Source: an uncultured Prevotella sp. (GTDB taxonomy: Bacteria; Bacteroidota; Bacteroidia; Bacteroidales; Bacteroidaceae). From it: a DNA stretch of 51,982 nt. The position numbers were made by a program, and so were the translations under genes. Numbering within the stretch: position 1 is the first letter of the stretch; each line of letters begins with the position of its first letter. This document shows positions 14,874-25,351 of the stretch, piece after piece. The DNA is taken from the NCBI GenBank assembly GCA_934120735.1, contig CAKOVA010000007.1:1-51982 (forward strand), read 5' to 3'. The notes beneath the pieces were generated by a model. The model worked only from the letters and a program-made list of their open reading frames with translations, was not told the origin of the DNA and ran no database searches.

Positions 14874-17063
14874 TTACCTGATGAACATCAGTTCGCGGTA
14901 TTTGGGCAACGTCCAAAGCTCGTCGCTGACTATCAGTTCGAGTTTATCTATATGATAGCGAATGGTTTCAAGCTTCGGTGCAACGTTATCATGGTAGGCA
15001 ATAGCCTTCTCTCTCTCGTTCTCTATCTTGTTGGCAACCTTGCGCGCATTGATCAATTCTTCCACTCCTGTCTCGATGATCTTTGTGCGTTCAGCAATTT
15101 CCAGAATAATCTTTTTATTGCGACAGGTCAGCTTTTCCGCCTCCTCACGGTTAAAAATCTCAAACATACGCGCCACGTTGTTGGCTAATTGACTTTGATA
15201 ATAGGTTGCAACCGGAATGATGTGATTCATCGTAAGATCACCCATAACGCGGGCTTCAATCTGTATTTTCTTGGTATACATTTCCCATTTCACCTCATTG
15301 CGCGCCACCAACTCGCTGCGTGTCATCACGCCTGTGCTCTCAAACATCTTAATGCTGTCTTCGTCAAGATAACGGTCAAAGATGACTGGACAACTGTTTT
15401 CACAGTCCAAACCACGTCGCTTAGCTTCTTCTACCCATTCTTCACTGTACCCGTTGCCATCAAAATGGATGGGCTTGCAGGTCTTAATATCCTCACGAAG
15501 GACATCAATGATTGCCGATGTTTGGTCTTCACCCTGCTCAATCAGCGCATCCACACGCTCCTTGAAGTTGGTCAAAGCCTCCGCCATGGCCGCATTGAGC
15601 ACCAGCATGGAGCAGGCACAGCTGGCTTCTGAACCCACAGCACGAAACTCAAAGCGATTTCCAGTAAAGGCAAACGGACTGGTTCTGTTGCGGTCTGTAT
15701 TGTCTATGAACAGCTCAGGAATCTCTGGAATGTCCAACATCATCCCCTGTTTTCCGTGCAAGGTGAACAAATCTTCTTTGTCAGCCACCTCGATATGGTT
15801 CAACAACTCGGTGAGTTGCGTACCCAAGAACGATGAAATGATGGCGGGTGGTGCCTCGTTTGCGCCCAATCGATGGGCGTTGGTGGCACTCATGATGGAT
15901 GCCTTGAGCAATCCATTGTGCTTATAAACACTCATCAACGTTTCCACCAAGAACACCACGAAGCGCAAGTTGTCCTCGGCTGTCTTGCCTGGTGAATGAA
16001 GCAACACGCCCGTATCGGTGCACAAGCTCCAGTTGTTGTGCTTGCCACTGCCGTTCACTCCGGCAAAAGGTTTCTCGTGTAACAGCACACGAAAACCATG
16101 TCTGCGTGCCACACGTTTCATCAATGACATGAGCAACATGTTGTGGTCAATGGCCAAGTTGCACTCCTCGAAGATGGGAGCCAACTCAAATTGGTTGGGT
16201 GCCACCTCGTTGTGACGGGTCTTACACGGTATGCCAAGCTCGAGAGCCTGTATCTCCAGGTCTTTCATGAACGCCTGTACACGATCTGGAATGGTACCCA
16301 AATAATGGTCATCCATTTGCTGATTCTTGGCAGAATCATGTCCCATGAGCGTACGACCCGTCAACATCAGGTCGGGACGCGCATGGTATAAATCCTCGTC
16401 TACCAGGAAATATTCCTGTTCCCAGCCCAGATTGGCCCGTACTTTCTTCACATTGGGATCGAAATAACGACAAACTTGCGTTGCTGCCACATCCACTGCA
16501 TGGAGCGAACGCAACAGAGGAGCCTTGTAATCGAGGGCCTCACCCGTATACGATATGAAGATAGTGGGAATACACAGCGTATCATCAATGATGAAAACTG
16601 GTGATGTTGGATCCCAAGCCGAATAGCCTCGCGCCTCGAAAGTGTTGCGAATGCCTCCGTTGGGAAACGAAGATGAGTCGGCTTCTTGCTGAACTAACAA
16701 CTTTCCACTAAACTCTTCAATCATGCCACCCTTACCGTCAAACTCCACAAAGGCGTCATGTTTCTCGGCCGTTCCTTCCGTCAAGGGTTGAAACCAATGC
16801 GTGTAATGCGTCACTCCGTTTTCTTGTGCCCAGTGTTTCATACCGGTTGCCACGGCATCTGCAATGGAACGATTGAAATGGGCACCATTGTCAATCACAT
16901 CAGTGAGTTGCTGGAACACGTCTTCCGGCAGGTATTTCTGCATTTTTGCACGGTTAAAGACGTATTTACCAAAGTACTCTGAAGGCCGTTCCTTAGGAGC
17001 CTTTACAGCCAATGGGGCTTTTTTTGAAGCCTCAGTAACTGCTTGAAATCTGAAATTTTCCAT
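14874..17063 (-). CDS. glnN: Glutamine synthetase type III
   Basis: This 729-residue enzyme makes glutamine from glutamate, ammonia and ATP in the cytoplasm. The length and architecture are those of GSIII, not the ~450-residue GSI. The N-terminal GSIII domain has YFGKYVFN and HFNRSIADAV. The catalytic core contains NLGWEQEYFLVD, TRHNEVAPNQFELAP and HEKPFAGVNGSGKHNNWSL, with the metal-binding Glu and His residues and the ATP-contacting loop. A C-terminal helical extension (~residues 580-729) is characteristic of the type. It is transcribed alone with a ~55-nt leader and the bidirectional terminator downstream. Confidence 0.96.
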   Translation of the reverse strand: MENFRFQAVTEASKKAPLAVKAPKERPSEYFGKYVFNRAKMQKYLPEDVFQQLTDVIDNGAHFNRSIADAVATGMKHWAQENGVTHYTHWFQPLTEGTAEKHDAFVEFDGKGGMIEEFSGKLLVQQEADSSSFPNGGIRNTFEARGYSAWDPTSPVFIIDDTLCIPTIFISYTGEALDYKAPLLRSLHAVDVAATQVCRYFDPNVKKVRANLGWEQEYFLVDEDLYHARPDLMLTGRTLMGHDSAKNQQMDDHYLGTIPDRVQAFMKDLEIQALELGIPCKTRHNEVAPNQFELAPIFEECNLAIDHNMLLMSLMKRVARRHGFRVLLHEKPFAGVNGSGKHNNWSLCTDTGVLLHSPGKTAEDNLRFVVFLVETLMSVYKHNGLLKASIMSATNAHRLGANEAPPAIISSFLGTQLTELLNHIEVADKEDLFTLHGKQGMMLDIPEIPELFIDNTDRNRTSPFAFTGNRFEFRAVGSEASCACSMLVLNAAMAEALTNFKERVDALIEQGEDQTSAIIDVLREDIKTCKPIHFDGNGYSEEWVEEAKRRGLDCENSCPVIFDRYLDEDSIKMFESTGVMTRSELVARNEVKWEMYTKKIQIEARVMGDLTMNHIIPVATYYQSQLANNVARMFEIFNREEAEKLTCRNKKIILEIAERTKIIETGVEELINARKVANKIENEREKAIAYHDNVAPKLETIRYHIDKLELIVSDELWTLPKYRELMFIR

Positions 17064-17123
17064 TGTCTATCTTGCTTATATTTTGCCTTTATTGGCTAAA
17101 TATCAACCCAATGAAAGGCCTTA

Positions 17124-17131
17124 CAAAGGTA
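17124..17131 (-). promoter_or_regulatory. -7 box for glnN
   Basis: The minus strand reads TACCTTTG, a match to TAnnTTTG, about 60 bp before the glnN ATG. No exact TTTG lies at -33. Confidence 0.55.
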
Positions 17132-17222
17132 CAATAAAGAAATGAAACCTGTGCATGGTGACACCAATTGTTAACTTTTCATCCAATGGGGGTAAGTAAT
17201 CCAAATCACAAGGGATAAAAAG

Positions 17223-17261
17223 AGCGACACAACTCCCACGATTCTTAGGACTTGTGTCGCT
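17223..17261 (-). terminator. Terminator downstream of the ABM monooxygenase gene
   Basis: AGCGACACAA (17223-17232) pairs with TTGTGTCGCT (17252-17261). On the minus strand the hairpin is followed directly by CTTTTTATCC, a good intrinsic-terminator tail. Confidence 0.82.
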
Positions 17262-17326
17262 TCTTATCGATGAATAATAAGCTTCTTACCTATTAATAAT
17301 AGATGGTGTGGTTCTATGAATAAGCT

Positions 17327-17602
17327 TTAGAACATGAATTTTTCCAACTTCATCTTGCCAAAAGTCTCTATCTCAGGTACCAGATGCAAGAAATGTGGAG
17401 CATTGGCATGTTTGTCCAAAGATTCTTGGTCTTTCCATGTTTCACAAAACATAAATACGCCAGGAATGGTTGTGCTTTCAAAGAAGTCGTAACTGATACA
17501 ACCCTCGTCTTGACGCGACTTGTCTACGAGTTGGTTTGCAAGTGAAAGTACTCGTTGACGATCCTTCTCATTTACTTTCAAGAATGCGTTTAGTCTGATC
17601 AT
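17327..17602 (-). CDS. ABM-domain (antibiotic biosynthesis monooxygenase-like) protein
   Basis: The 91-residue protein is a single ABM ferredoxin-like fold: an initial beta strand MIRLNAFLKV, a helix with RVLSLANQLVDKSRQDEG, then CISYDFFES, and a FCETWKDQESLDKHANAPHF segment typical of YgiN-like quinol monooxygenases. Such proteins are dimeric cytoplasmic enzymes acting on small quinones or related electrophiles; the substrate here is unknown. It stands between pckA and glnN with its own terminator on the downstream side and pckA's terminator upstream, so it is probably monocistronic. Confidence 0.85.
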   Translation of the reverse strand: MIRLNAFLKVNEKDRQRVLSLANQLVDKSRQDEGCISYDFFESTTIPGVFMFCETWKDQESLDKHANAPHFLHLVPEIETFGKMKLEKFMF

Positions 17603-17672
17603 GATTGAATTTTGGTTTTAAATGGTTATAAATATGATTTTTTTTAAAAGGTTATGTACGCAAAGTTAAAAA

Positions 17673-17707
17673 GGGGCTTATTCATCAATATCCAATGAAT
17701 AAGCCCC
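17673..17707 (-). terminator. Terminator of pckA
   Basis: GGGGCTTATTCAT (17673-17685) pairs perfectly with ATGAATAAGCCCC (17695-17707) around a 9-nt loop. On the minus strand TTTTTAACTTT follows. Confidence 0.9.
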
Positions 17708-17736
17708 AGTCTATATGAATCGCGTCTTAATCAGAT

Positions 17737-19350
17737 TTAGAGCTGAGGACCAGCAGCTACAAGTGCCTTACCGGCTTCGTTAGTTGTGTACTTCACGAAG
17801 TTTTTCTGGAAGCGAGCAGCCAAGTCTTTTGCTTTCTCATCCCACTGTGATGCGTCACTGTAAGTGTCACGAGGATCGAGAATCTCGGTAGCAACACCTT
17901 CCAACTTGGTAGGAACTACGAAGTTGAAGTAAGGAATAGTCTTGGTAGGAGCCTCGTCGATAGAGTGGTTCAAGATAGCATCGATGATACCACGCGTGTC
18001 ACGGATAGAGATACGTTTGCCCGTACCGTTCCAACCTGTGTTCACCAAGTAAGCCTTCGCACCATTCTTCTTCATCTTCTTCACCAACTCTTCAGCATAT
18101 TTTGTTGGGTGCAATTCAAGGAATGCCTGACCGAAACAAGCTGAGAATGTAGGAGTAGGCTCTGTAATACCACGCTCTGTACCTGCCAATTTAGCGGTGA
18201 AGCCAGAGAGGAAATAATACTTGGTTTGCTCCTCGTCCAAGATAGATACTGGAGGCAATACACCGAAAGCGTCAGCACTCAAGAAGATCACTTGCTTAGC
18301 AGCAGGACCAGCAGAGATAGGCTTCACGATGTTCTTAATGTGGTAGATAGGATAAGATACACGCGTATTCTCGGTGCGGCTCTTGTCTGTAAAGTCAATC
18401 TTACCATTTTCGTCTACAATCACGTTCTCCAACAGAGCGTCGCGCTTGATGGCGTTGTAGATATCAGGCTCTGATTCTTTGTCAAGGTTGATTACCTTAG
18501 CATAGCAACCACCTTCGAAGTTGAAGATACCTTTATCGTCCCATCCGTGCTCGTCATCACCAATCAACAAACGTTTGGGGTCGGTAGACAAGGTTGTCTT
18601 ACCTGTTCCAGACAATCCGAAGAAGATAGCGGTGTTCTCACCGTTCATGTCAGTGTTGGCAGAGCAGTGCATCGAAGCAATACCCTTCAATGGCAAGTAG
18701 TAGTTCATCATAGAGAACATACCCTTCTTCATTTCACCACCGTACCAAGTGTTCAAGATAACCTGCTCTTTGGTCGTTACGTTGAAAGCAACGCAAGTTT
18801 CAGAGTTCAAGCCCAGTTCCTTGTAGTTCTCTACCTTAGCCTTAGAAGCATTGTAAACAATGAAGTCTGGCTCCTGGTCGAGTTCTTCCTGGTTGATAGG
18901 ACGAATGAACATGTTGGTCACAAAGTGAGCCTGCCATGCTACCTCAACGATGAAGCGAATCTTCATGCGAGTGTCTTTGTTGGCACCGCAGAAACCGTCA
19001 ACTACGAACAAACGCTTGTTGGAAAGTTCTTTTTTAGCCAACTCATTAACAACCTTCCAAGCGTCTTCTGTCATCTTGTGGTTGTCGTTCTTATATTCAT
19101 CTGAGGTCCACCAAACAGTGTCGTGAGAGTTTGCATCGTCAACGATAAACTTGTCCTTAGGTGAACGACCGGTGTAAATACCTGTTTGAACACAAACTGC
19201 ACCCAGTTCGGTTTCTTGGCCTTTCTCAAAGCCTTCCAGACCTTCTTTGGTCTCTTCTTCAAACAACACTTCGTATGAAGGATTGTAAACAACTTCTGTT
19301 GTACCTGTAATTCCGTACTTTTCCAGTACCGATTTATCAAACTTTGCCAT
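17737..19350 (-). CDS. pckA: Phosphoenolpyruvate carboxykinase (ATP)
   Basis: The 537-residue enzyme interconverts oxaloacetate plus ATP with PEP, CO2 and ADP. In Bacteroidales it mainly runs toward oxaloacetate on the route to succinate. Diagnostic motifs are the R-G-R-S-P-K-D-K substrate loop near residue 60, the kinase-1a loop [10 protein letters not shown], the metal-binding GDDEHGWDD and a late [12 protein letters not shown]. The length matches the ATP-dependent family. It has a near-perfect Bacteroidetes promoter and a strong terminator, consistent with a highly expressed monocistronic gene. It is divergent from upp. Confidence 0.97.
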   Translation of the reverse strand: MAKFDKSVLEKYGITGTTEVVYNPSYEVLFEEETKEGLEGFEKGQETELGAVCVQTGIYTGRSPKDKFIVDDANSHDTVWWTSDEYKNDNHKMTEDAWKVVNELAKKELSNKRLFVVDGFCGANKDTRMKIRFIVEVAWQAHFVTNMFIRPINQEELDQEPDFIVYNASKAKVENYKELGLNSETCVAFNVTTKEQVILNTWYGGEMKKGMFSMMNYYLPLKGIASMHCSANTDMNGENTAIFFGLSGTGKTTLSTDPKRLLIGDDEHGWDDKGIFNFEGGCYAKVINLDKESEPDIYNAIKRDALLENVIVDENGKIDFTDKSRTENTRVSYPIYHIKNIVKPISAGPAAKQVIFLSADAFGVLPPVSILDEEQTKYYFLSGFTAKLAGTERGITEPTPTFSACFGQAFLELHPTKYAEELVKKMKKNGAKAYLVNTGWNGTGKRISIRDTRGIIDAILNHSIDEAPTKTIPYFNFVVPTKLEGVATEILDPRDTYSDASQWDEKAKDLAARFQKNFVKYTTNEAGKALVAAGPQL

Positions 19351-19412
19351 TATTTTTAAATGTATTTAAGTGTGAATAATTATTCTGTTTTACGTCATTT
19401 CTTTGGCGACTA

Positions 19413-19443
19413 CAAAATTAACTAAAATAAATAGGTTGACAAA
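19413..19443 (-). promoter_or_regulatory. Promoter of pckA (TTTG-N19-TAATTTTG)
   Basis: On the minus strand TTTG (19443-19440) is followed after exactly 19 bp by TAATTTTG (19420-19413), a perfect match to the Bacteroidetes primary sigma-factor promoter. The leader is about 55 nt. Confidence 0.8.
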
Positions 19444-19533
19444 TTTTAGCTTGAAAAAAATGTATATTGGTTGTACTCTTTAGGTTAAAGAAATAAAAAA
19501 ACAATGTGTGTGACTGACATTTGCAATTTTCAC

Positions 19534-19566
19534 TTTGCAAAAATAAACGGAAAATGCCTATTTTTG
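19534..19566 (+). promoter_or_regulatory. Promoter of upp (TTTG-N21-TATTTTTG)
   Basis: TTTG (19534-19537) and TATTTTTG (19559-19566) are 21 bp apart, 29 bp before the upp ATG. This gives a short leader of about 20-25 nt. Confidence 0.72.
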
Positions 19567-19595
19567 CACGGTGAAAACATAACATACGCTACGCA

Positions 19596-20255
19596 ATGAA
19601 AATTATCAACCTAAGTGAGTCTAACTCTATCATCAATCAATATTTGGCTGAGACGAGAGATGTAGACTACCAAAAGAACCGCTTGCTGTTTCGTAACAAC
19701 ATCCAGAGAATTGGCGAACTGGTGGCTTACGAGATTTCCAAGCAATTGGATTACGAAACCAAGGATGTTACTACCCCATTGGGTATTTCACAAGTCAACG
19801 TTCCTGCCGACAAGATTGTCTTGGCAACCATCTTCCGCGCCGGTCTTCCCTTTCACAACGGATTCCTCAACATCTTCGACCATGCGGGCAACGCCTTCGT
19901 TTCTGCTTACCGCGAATACACCGACGAGGAACACCACAACATTGGCGTTCATGTAGAATATTTGGCTACACCGAGCATCGATGGTAAGACGTTGATTATC
20001 GCCGACCCCATGTTGGCCACCGGTGCCTCTATGGAATTGGGCTACAAGGCTTTCCTCACCAAGGGCACGCCCAAGCGTATTCACGTAGCATGTGTCATCG
20101 CCAGTCCGGAAGGTATCGAACACATCAAGAAGACTTTCCCTGAGGAGAAAACCACTATCTGGTGCGCTGCCATCGATCCGGGACTGAACGAGCACCAATA
20201 CATCGTACCGGGATTCGGGGATGCTGGTGACCTTTGCTACGGCGAAAAGCTGTAA
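19596..20255 (+). CDS. upp: Uracil phosphoribosyltransferase
   Basis: The 219-residue enzyme converts uracil and PRPP to UMP in pyrimidine salvage. The PRPP-binding loop IADPMLATGASM is clear. The early TRDVDYQKNRLLFRNNIQRIGELVAYEIS helix and the C-terminal GFGDAGDLCYG uracil-binding segment are family marks. It is transcribed divergently from pckA from its own promoter. A weak AT-rich hairpin (CATCATC 20295-20301 with GATGATG 20314-20320) lies downstream. Confidence 0.95.
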   Translation: MKIINLSESNSIINQYLAETRDVDYQKNRLLFRNNIQRIGELVAYEISKQLDYETKDVTTPLGISQVNVPADKIVLATIFRAGLPFHNGFLNIFDHAGNAFVSAYREYTDEEHHNIGVHVEYLATPSIDGKTLIIADPMLATGASMELGYKAFLTKGTPKRIHVACVIASPEGIEHIKKTFPEEKTTIWCAAIDPGLNEHQYIVPGFGDAGDLCYGEKL

Positions 20256-20348
20256 CCACACTCCTATCGCAAGATGTTACTCGTTGATGAAAGGCATCAT
20301 CACACATCAGAATGATGATGAATTTTGTTGACAACATACTTCCTTATA

Positions 20349-20705
20349 TTTGGCGTATTTGCAAACAGCATCACCAAAGTTTGCAAATACGCCAAAAATG
20401 AGCGTTTTTCGTATCTCATTCAGGCTCAATATATTGCATCTTCACCCATATATCAAGCAGCGTTTTTGTTATCTTTTTCATACCAATAGCATTGCTTTTA
20501 CCCCGCAATAGGCATGCTTTTGCCGCATTATAGCATAGCTATAGCGGCGCAAAGTCATGGATATGGCAACTATAATTCATGGATATTGCTTTGGAATCTT
20601 ATTTTTCTCACCCAAAAATCTCATTTTTGCTTCCTCCTTGCCTATTATTTTTTTCTATTTTACCAAATATGAAGAGCTGTTTTAAGGCCATTATTCGGTA
20701 AATAA
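20349..20705 (+). repeat. Long-hairpin intergenic element, copy A
   Basis: TTTGGCGTATTTGCAAAC (20349-20366) pairs perfectly over 18 bp with 20379-20396 around the 12-nt loop AGCATCACCAAA. About 310 bp follow that are collinear with the element at 31184: GCATTGCTTTTA, GGCATGCTTTTG, GCAAAGTCAT, AAATCTCATTTTT, TTGCTTCCTC, TTTTTTCTA and TTTTAAGGCCATTATTCGGT in the same order. No open frame runs through it. It fills most of the 670-bp gap between upp and leuS, in the same orientation as leuS. Confidence 0.8.
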
Positions 20706-20865
20706 TTAGGACATTTGTCAGTATCGCATCCTCTGAGGAAACACGACAAATCAGTGCTGTTTCATACTCTTCCCACAGCGTTGGTGCTTATCGTTTCACC
20801 CGCTGTCAGACAGGTTATTTTAAATAAAATTCAGTATTTATGCAATCCATATCTTTTTTTTTTCG

Positions 20866-20873
20866 TACTTTTG
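20866..20873 (+). promoter_or_regulatory. -7 box for leuS
   Basis: TACTTTTG matches TAnnTTTG and lies about 53 bp before the leuS ATG, after a run of T residues. The -33 region lacks TTTG. Confidence 0.55.
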
Positions 20874-20926
20874 CCACCTATTATATACACTTCGAAACAC
20901 AATAGAACGTTAATTTAGGATATCTT

Positions 20927-23779
20927 ATGGAATACAATTTCAGAGAAATTGAAAAAAAGTGGCAACAACAGTGGGTGAAAAACAAAACCTATCACGTTGT
21001 GGAAGATGCCCAAAAGAAGAAATTTTATGTGCTCAACATGTTCCCCTACCCATCTGGAGCGGGCCTTCATGTAGGCCATCCTTTGGGCTATATTGCCAGT
21101 GATATCTATGCGCGGTACAAGCGACAGAATGGATTCAACGTTCTCAACCCCATGGGATACGATGCCTATGGACTGCCAGCCGAGCAGTATGCCATACAAA
21201 CGGGGCAACATCCCTCCATCACTACCGAGGCAAACATCAAGCACTATCGCGAACAGTTGGACAAGATTGGATTTTCGTTCGATTGGGATCGCGAGATTAG
21301 AACCTGCGACCCGGCATATTACAAGTGGACACAATGGGCGTTCATCAAAATGTTTCAATCGTATTATGACAACGATTTGCAGAAAGCACAGCCTATCACA
21401 ACGCTCGTACAGCACTTTGAAACCAAAGGTACTGACGGTTTGAACGTGGCTCAGAGCGAAGAACTACAGTTCACAGCCGAGGAATGGAAAGCTATGACTG
21501 AGCTTCAACAGCAGCAAACACTCATGAACTATCGCATCGCTTACCTGGGCGAAACGATGGTAAACTGGTGTGCCGGACTGGGCACCGTGCTGGCCAACGA
21601 TGAGGTGGTAGATGGCGTGAGCGAGCGAGGTGGCTACCCCGTGGTGCAAAAGAAAATGAAACAGTGGTGCTTGCGCGTGTCTGCGTATGCGCAACGCTTG
21701 CTCGACGGACTGGAAAAAGTAAACTGGACAGAGTCGCTGAAAGAAACACAACGCAACTGGATTGGACGCTCACAAGGGACCGAAGTGCAGTTTAAAGTGG
21801 CCAACCACGATGACCTTTCTTTGACGGTGTTCACCACTCGCGCCGACACCATGTTCGGTGTTACGTTCATGGTGCTGGCTCCAGAGAGCGAATACGTTAG
21901 TCAAGTGACCACTCCCGAGCAGGCAACAGCCGTTGAAGAATATGTAGATGCGACGAAAAAACGGACCGAACGAGAACGCATCGCCGATAGAAAAGTAACC
22001 GGAGTGTTCACCGGAAGCTACGCTGTGAACCCATTAACAGGCGACAACATCCCTATCTGGGTGAGCGACTATGTACTGGCTGGCTACGGAACAGGGGCCA
22101 TCATGGCCGTTCCGGCACACGACAGTCGCGACTATGCCTTTGCCAAGCACTTCAATCTGCCCATCATTCCGCTGATTGAAGGGGCTGATGTGAGTGAAGA
22201 GAGCTACGATGCGAAAGAGGGAATCATGATTAACAGTCCGGTGGAAGGAAAACAAACACCGTTGAGCCTCAATGGATTGACGGTGAAAGAAGCCATTGCC
22301 GCCACCCGAAAATATGTGGTTGAACAGGGTATCGGGCGCGTTCGGGTGAACTATCGCCTGCGCGATGCCATCTTCTCTCGTCAGCGCTATTGGGGCGAAC
22401 CCTTCCCAGTATATTATCAAGACGGCATGCCTCACATGATTCCCGAAGAATGCTTGCCGCTCGAATTGCCTGAGATTGATAAGTATGAGCCTACCGAGAC
22501 AGGCGAACCGCCATTGGGTAGGGCCAAGAAATGGGCCTGGGACGTGGAACAAAACAAGGTGGTAGACAAATCGCTTGTCAACAATTCTACCATATTCCCG
22601 TTGGAACTAAACACCATGCCGGGCTTTGCCGGCAGTTCGGCTTATTATCTTCGTTACATGGATCCACACAACAATGAAGCATTGGTGGATAAAAACGTAG
22701 CTGCTTATTGGCAGAACGTAGATCTTTACGTGGGCGGAACAGAACACGCAACGGGCCACTTGATTTATTCAAGATTTTGGAATAAGTTCTTACACGATTA
22801 TGGTTATTCCTTCAAAGAAGAACCTTTTGAGAAGTTGGTGAATCAGGGAATGATACAAGGACGCAGCAACTTTGTGTATCGTATCAACAACGATGACCAT
22901 TCGGTTGCGCCTGTTTTCGTATCAGTGGGATTGAAAGAACAATACGAAACCACTCCCATTCATGTGGATGTGAATATAGTGCATGGCGACGTGTTGGACA
23001 TAGAGGCCTTCAAAGCGTGGCGACCAGAATACAAACAGGCTGAATTTATCTTGGAAGGAGATAAATATATGTGCGGTTGGGCCATTGAGAAGATGTCGAA
23101 ATCGATGTACAACGTTGTCAATCCTGACATGATAGTAGAACAGTATGGTGCCGACACGCTGCGCTTGTACGAAATGTTCCTTGGCCCGGTAGAGGCCAGC
23201 AAGCCATGGGACACCAACGGTATTGACGGTTGTCACCGATTCCTGAAAAAGCTGTGGGGACTGGTGTATGAAAACAGAACTGACCAATTTTTGCCCAACG
23301 ACGATGAGCCAACCAAAGAACAGCTGAAGTCTGTTCACAAACTTATCAAGAAGGTGACGGGTGACATCGAGCAGTTTTCGTATAATACGGCCATCTCTGC
23401 CTTCATGATTTGCATCAACGAACTGGCACAAAGCAAGTGCACCAACAAGGAACTGCTCAAGGATGTCATCAAACTATTGTCACCCTTTGCGCCACACATC
23501 AGTGAAGAGCTGTGGCATGTGTTGGGTGGAGAGGGTTCTGTTTGCGATGCCCAATGGCCTGTATGCAATGAGGAATATCTCAAAGAGAGCGATGTACAGA
23601 TGACGGTATCATTCAACGGGAAGGCTCGTTTCCAGATGGTATTCGGCATAGACGACAGTCGTGAAGCCATTGAAGAAAAGGTGCTTGTAGACGAGCGCAC
23701 CCAAAAATACATCGCAGACAAAACAATTATCAAAACAATTATCGTTCCAAAAAAAATCATTAATATCGTACTAAAATGA
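20927..23779 (+). CDS. leuS: Leucyl-tRNA synthetase
   Basis: The 950-residue class I synthetase charges tRNA-Leu. The HIGH motif appears as HVGH in the [15 protein letters not shown] stretch near residue 50. The CP1 editing domain has the threonine-rich [12 protein letters not shown], and the KMSKS loop is intact at about residue 722. It is longer than typical bacterial LeuRS (about 860). A Gln/Glu-rich insertion between the first Rossmann half and the VNWC segment (residues ~145-205) seems to account for the difference. Its TGA overlaps the ATG of the yitT-like gene (ATGA), so the two are translationally coupled. Confidence 0.97.
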   Translation: MEYNFREIEKKWQQQWVKNKTYHVVEDAQKKKFYVLNMFPYPSGAGLHVGHPLGYIASDIYARYKRQNGFNVLNPMGYDAYGLPAEQYAIQTGQHPSITTEANIKHYREQLDKIGFSFDWDREIRTCDPAYYKWTQWAFIKMFQSYYDNDLQKAQPITTLVQHFETKGTDGLNVAQSEELQFTAEEWKAMTELQQQQTLMNYRIAYLGETMVNWCAGLGTVLANDEVVDGVSERGGYPVVQKKMKQWCLRVSAYAQRLLDGLEKVNWTESLKETQRNWIGRSQGTEVQFKVANHDDLSLTVFTTRADTMFGVTFMVLAPESEYVSQVTTPEQATAVEEYVDATKKRTERERIADRKVTGVFTGSYAVNPLTGDNIPIWVSDYVLAGYGTGAIMAVPAHDSRDYAFAKHFNLPIIPLIEGADVSEESYDAKEGIMINSPVEGKQTPLSLNGLTVKEAIAATRKYVVEQGIGRVRVNYRLRDAIFSRQRYWGEPFPVYYQDGMPHMIPEECLPLELPEIDKYEPTETGEPPLGRAKKWAWDVEQNKVVDKSLVNNSTIFPLELNTMPGFAGSSAYYLRYMDPHNNEALVDKNVAAYWQNVDLYVGGTEHATGHLIYSRFWNKFLHDYGYSFKEEPFEKLVNQGMIQGRSNFVYRINNDDHSVAPVFVSVGLKEQYETTPIHVDVNIVHGDVLDIEAFKAWRPEYKQAEFILEGDKYMCGWAIEKMSKSMYNVVNPDMIVEQYGADTLRLYEMFLGPVEASKPWDTNGIDGCHRFLKKLWGLVYENRTDQFLPNDDEPTKEQLKSVHKLIKKVTGDIEQFSYNTAISAFMICINELAQSKCTNKELLKDVIKLLSPFAPHISEELWHVLGGEGSVCDAQWPVCNEEYLKESDVQMTVSFNGKARFQMVFGIDDSREAIEEKVLVDERTQKYIADKTIIKTIIVPKKIINIVLK

Positions 23780-24753
23780 TTAATAATAAAGAATTTATCT
23801 TATCTGAAGTAAAAGATTATGTGTTCATCACGTTAGGCCTGTTGCTTTACAGCACTGCCTTCACCATCTTCCTGATGCCCTACGAAATTGTAACCGGTGG
23901 GGTAACCGGTATGTCGGCCATCATTTATTATGCCACTGGCTTTAAGCTGGAGAACACATACATGATTATCAACATTTCATTGTTAATCGTAGCCCTGAAG
24001 ATTTTGGGCTTCCGATTCATGATGAAAACCATCTATGCCATCTTTGCCTTATACTTTATGTTAATGTTTGCACAAAGTCTAATGCCTTTGGATGCTAACG
24101 GAAACTTTATCAAGGTATTGGGCGAGGGACAAGACTTCATGTCAATGGTCATTGGATGCTGTATCACTGGTTCATCACTGGCAGTGGTATTTCTCAACAA
24201 TGGTAGTACAGGAGGCTCGGATATCATTGCTGCTTGTGTCAACAAATACAAGGATATGTCACTTGGACAGGTATTGATATTAGTAGATATCTTTATAGTC
24301 AGCAGCTGTTTCTTCTTCCCACAGTTTGGTGAAATGGCTGAACGCGCTCACAAAGTAGTATTTGGTTATTGCACCATTATCATCGAATGCTTCATGCTCG
24401 ACTTTGTGTTTGCTCGCCAACGGCAATCCGTTCAGTTCATGATTTATTCGAGAAAACACGAAGAAATAGCAGAAATTCTATCTCAAGAAACAGACCATGG
24501 ACTAACTATTCTTGACGGTCACGGATGGTACACAGGACAAGAAATCAAAGTAATCTGTCTCTTGGCTCGTAAAAATGAGAGTCAACTCATCTTCCGACTC
24601 ATCAAAATGACCGACCCAAATGCCTTTGTCAGTCAGAGTTCTGTCATTGGAGTATACGGCGAGGGATTTGATCAAATCAAGGTAAAAGTAAAGAAAAAAC
24701 ATGAAGATCGTATTCGCAACAAACAATCCCAACAAGCTTCAGGAAATTCGTGA
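23776..24753 (+). CDS. YitT family membrane protein (DUF161 and DUF2179)
   Basis: The 325-residue protein has five or six membrane helices in the first ~215 residues, including [14 protein letters not shown] and the [11 protein letters not shown] motif typical of YitT proteins. A soluble C-terminal DUF2179 domain (residues ~220-300) with [12 protein letters not shown] and the glycine-rich [11 protein letters not shown] follows. The transported substrate, if any, is unknown. It starts inside the leuS stop codon. Its last 53 bp overlap the start of rdgB, where the C-terminus becomes a lysine/glutamine-rich tail, perhaps a dispensable extension. Confidence 0.88.
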   Translation: MINNKEFILSEVKDYVFITLGLLLYSTAFTIFLMPYEIVTGGVTGMSAIIYYATGFKLENTYMIINISLLIVALKILGFRFMMKTIYAIFALYFMLMFAQSLMPLDANGNFIKVLGEGQDFMSMVIGCCITGSSLAVVFLNNGSTGGSDIIAACVNKYKDMSLGQVLILVDIFIVSSCFFFPQFGEMAERAHKVVFGYCTIIIECFMLDFVFARQRQSVQFMIYSRKHEEIAEILSQETDHGLTILDGHGWYTGQEIKVICLLARKNESQLIFRLIKMTDPNAFVSQSSVIGVYGEGFDQIKVKVKKKHEDRIRNKQSQQASGNS

Positions 24754-25339
24754 CATACTGGGAGAACGATTTGAAATAGTGTCTCTGCAAGATATAGGTT
24801 GTCATGAGGATATTCCAGAGACAGGAGAAACCTTGCAAGAAAATGCTCTTCTAAAAGCCAAATATGTGGCAGAGCATTATGGTTTAGACTGCTTTGCTGA
24901 TGATACGGGGCTCGAAGTGGAGGCTCTTCATGGTGCACCTGGTGTTCACAGTGCACGTTATGCAGAGGGAACCGACCACAATAGCGAAGCAAATATGCAG
25001 AAACTTTTGCACGAATTACAGGATAAAGAAAACAGAAAGGCTCGTTTTCGCACTGTCATTGCCTTGCTGCAACATCCCAAAAATCAACAAGAAAAAAATG
25101 TAGATAATGCTTGTGCAGCACCTGAAATCCATTATTTTGAAGGACGTGTGGATGGCTTAATCGCAAAAGAGAAACGTGGTGATGCTGGTTTTGGTTACGA
25201 TCCGCTGTTCATTCCCAACGGATATAACCAGAGTTTTGCCGAACTTGGTGAGGATATAAAGAACCATATTTCGCATCGTGCATTGGCTGTTGAAAAATTA
25301 GCAGCCTATCTTAACAAAGCTATAGCACAATCCATCTAA
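24701..25339 (+). CDS. rdgB: XTP/dITP diphosphohydrolase (non-canonical purine NTP pyrophosphatase)
   Basis: The 212-residue Ham1/RdgB family enzyme removes deaminated purine nucleotides (dITP, XTP) from the pool. The family signature is complete: an N-terminal [12 protein letters not shown], the metal site in [22 protein letters not shown], and the C-terminal [10 protein letters not shown] and FAEL. The start at 24701 gives the normal N-terminus although it lies inside the preceding gene; later Met codons would remove the substrate loop. A short insertion (residues ~125-145, [13 protein letters not shown]) lengthens it slightly. Confidence 0.95.
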   Translation: MKIVFATNNPNKLQEIRDILGERFEIVSLQDIGCHEDIPETGETLQENALLKAKYVAEHYGLDCFADDTGLEVEALHGAPGVHSARYAEGTDHNSEANMQKLLHELQDKENRKARFRTVIALLQHPKNQQEKNVDNACAAPEIHYFEGRVDGLIAKEKRGDAGFGYDPLFIPNGYNQSFAELGEDIKNHISHRALAVEKLAAYLNKAIAQSI

Positions 25340-25351
25340 CTGAATGGCGCA

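Noticed and set aside
20715..20918. Leader peptide or small gene before leuS
   Set aside because: The 67-codon frame crosses the leuS -7 box at 20866 and lacks runs of Leu codons that would suggest attenuation.
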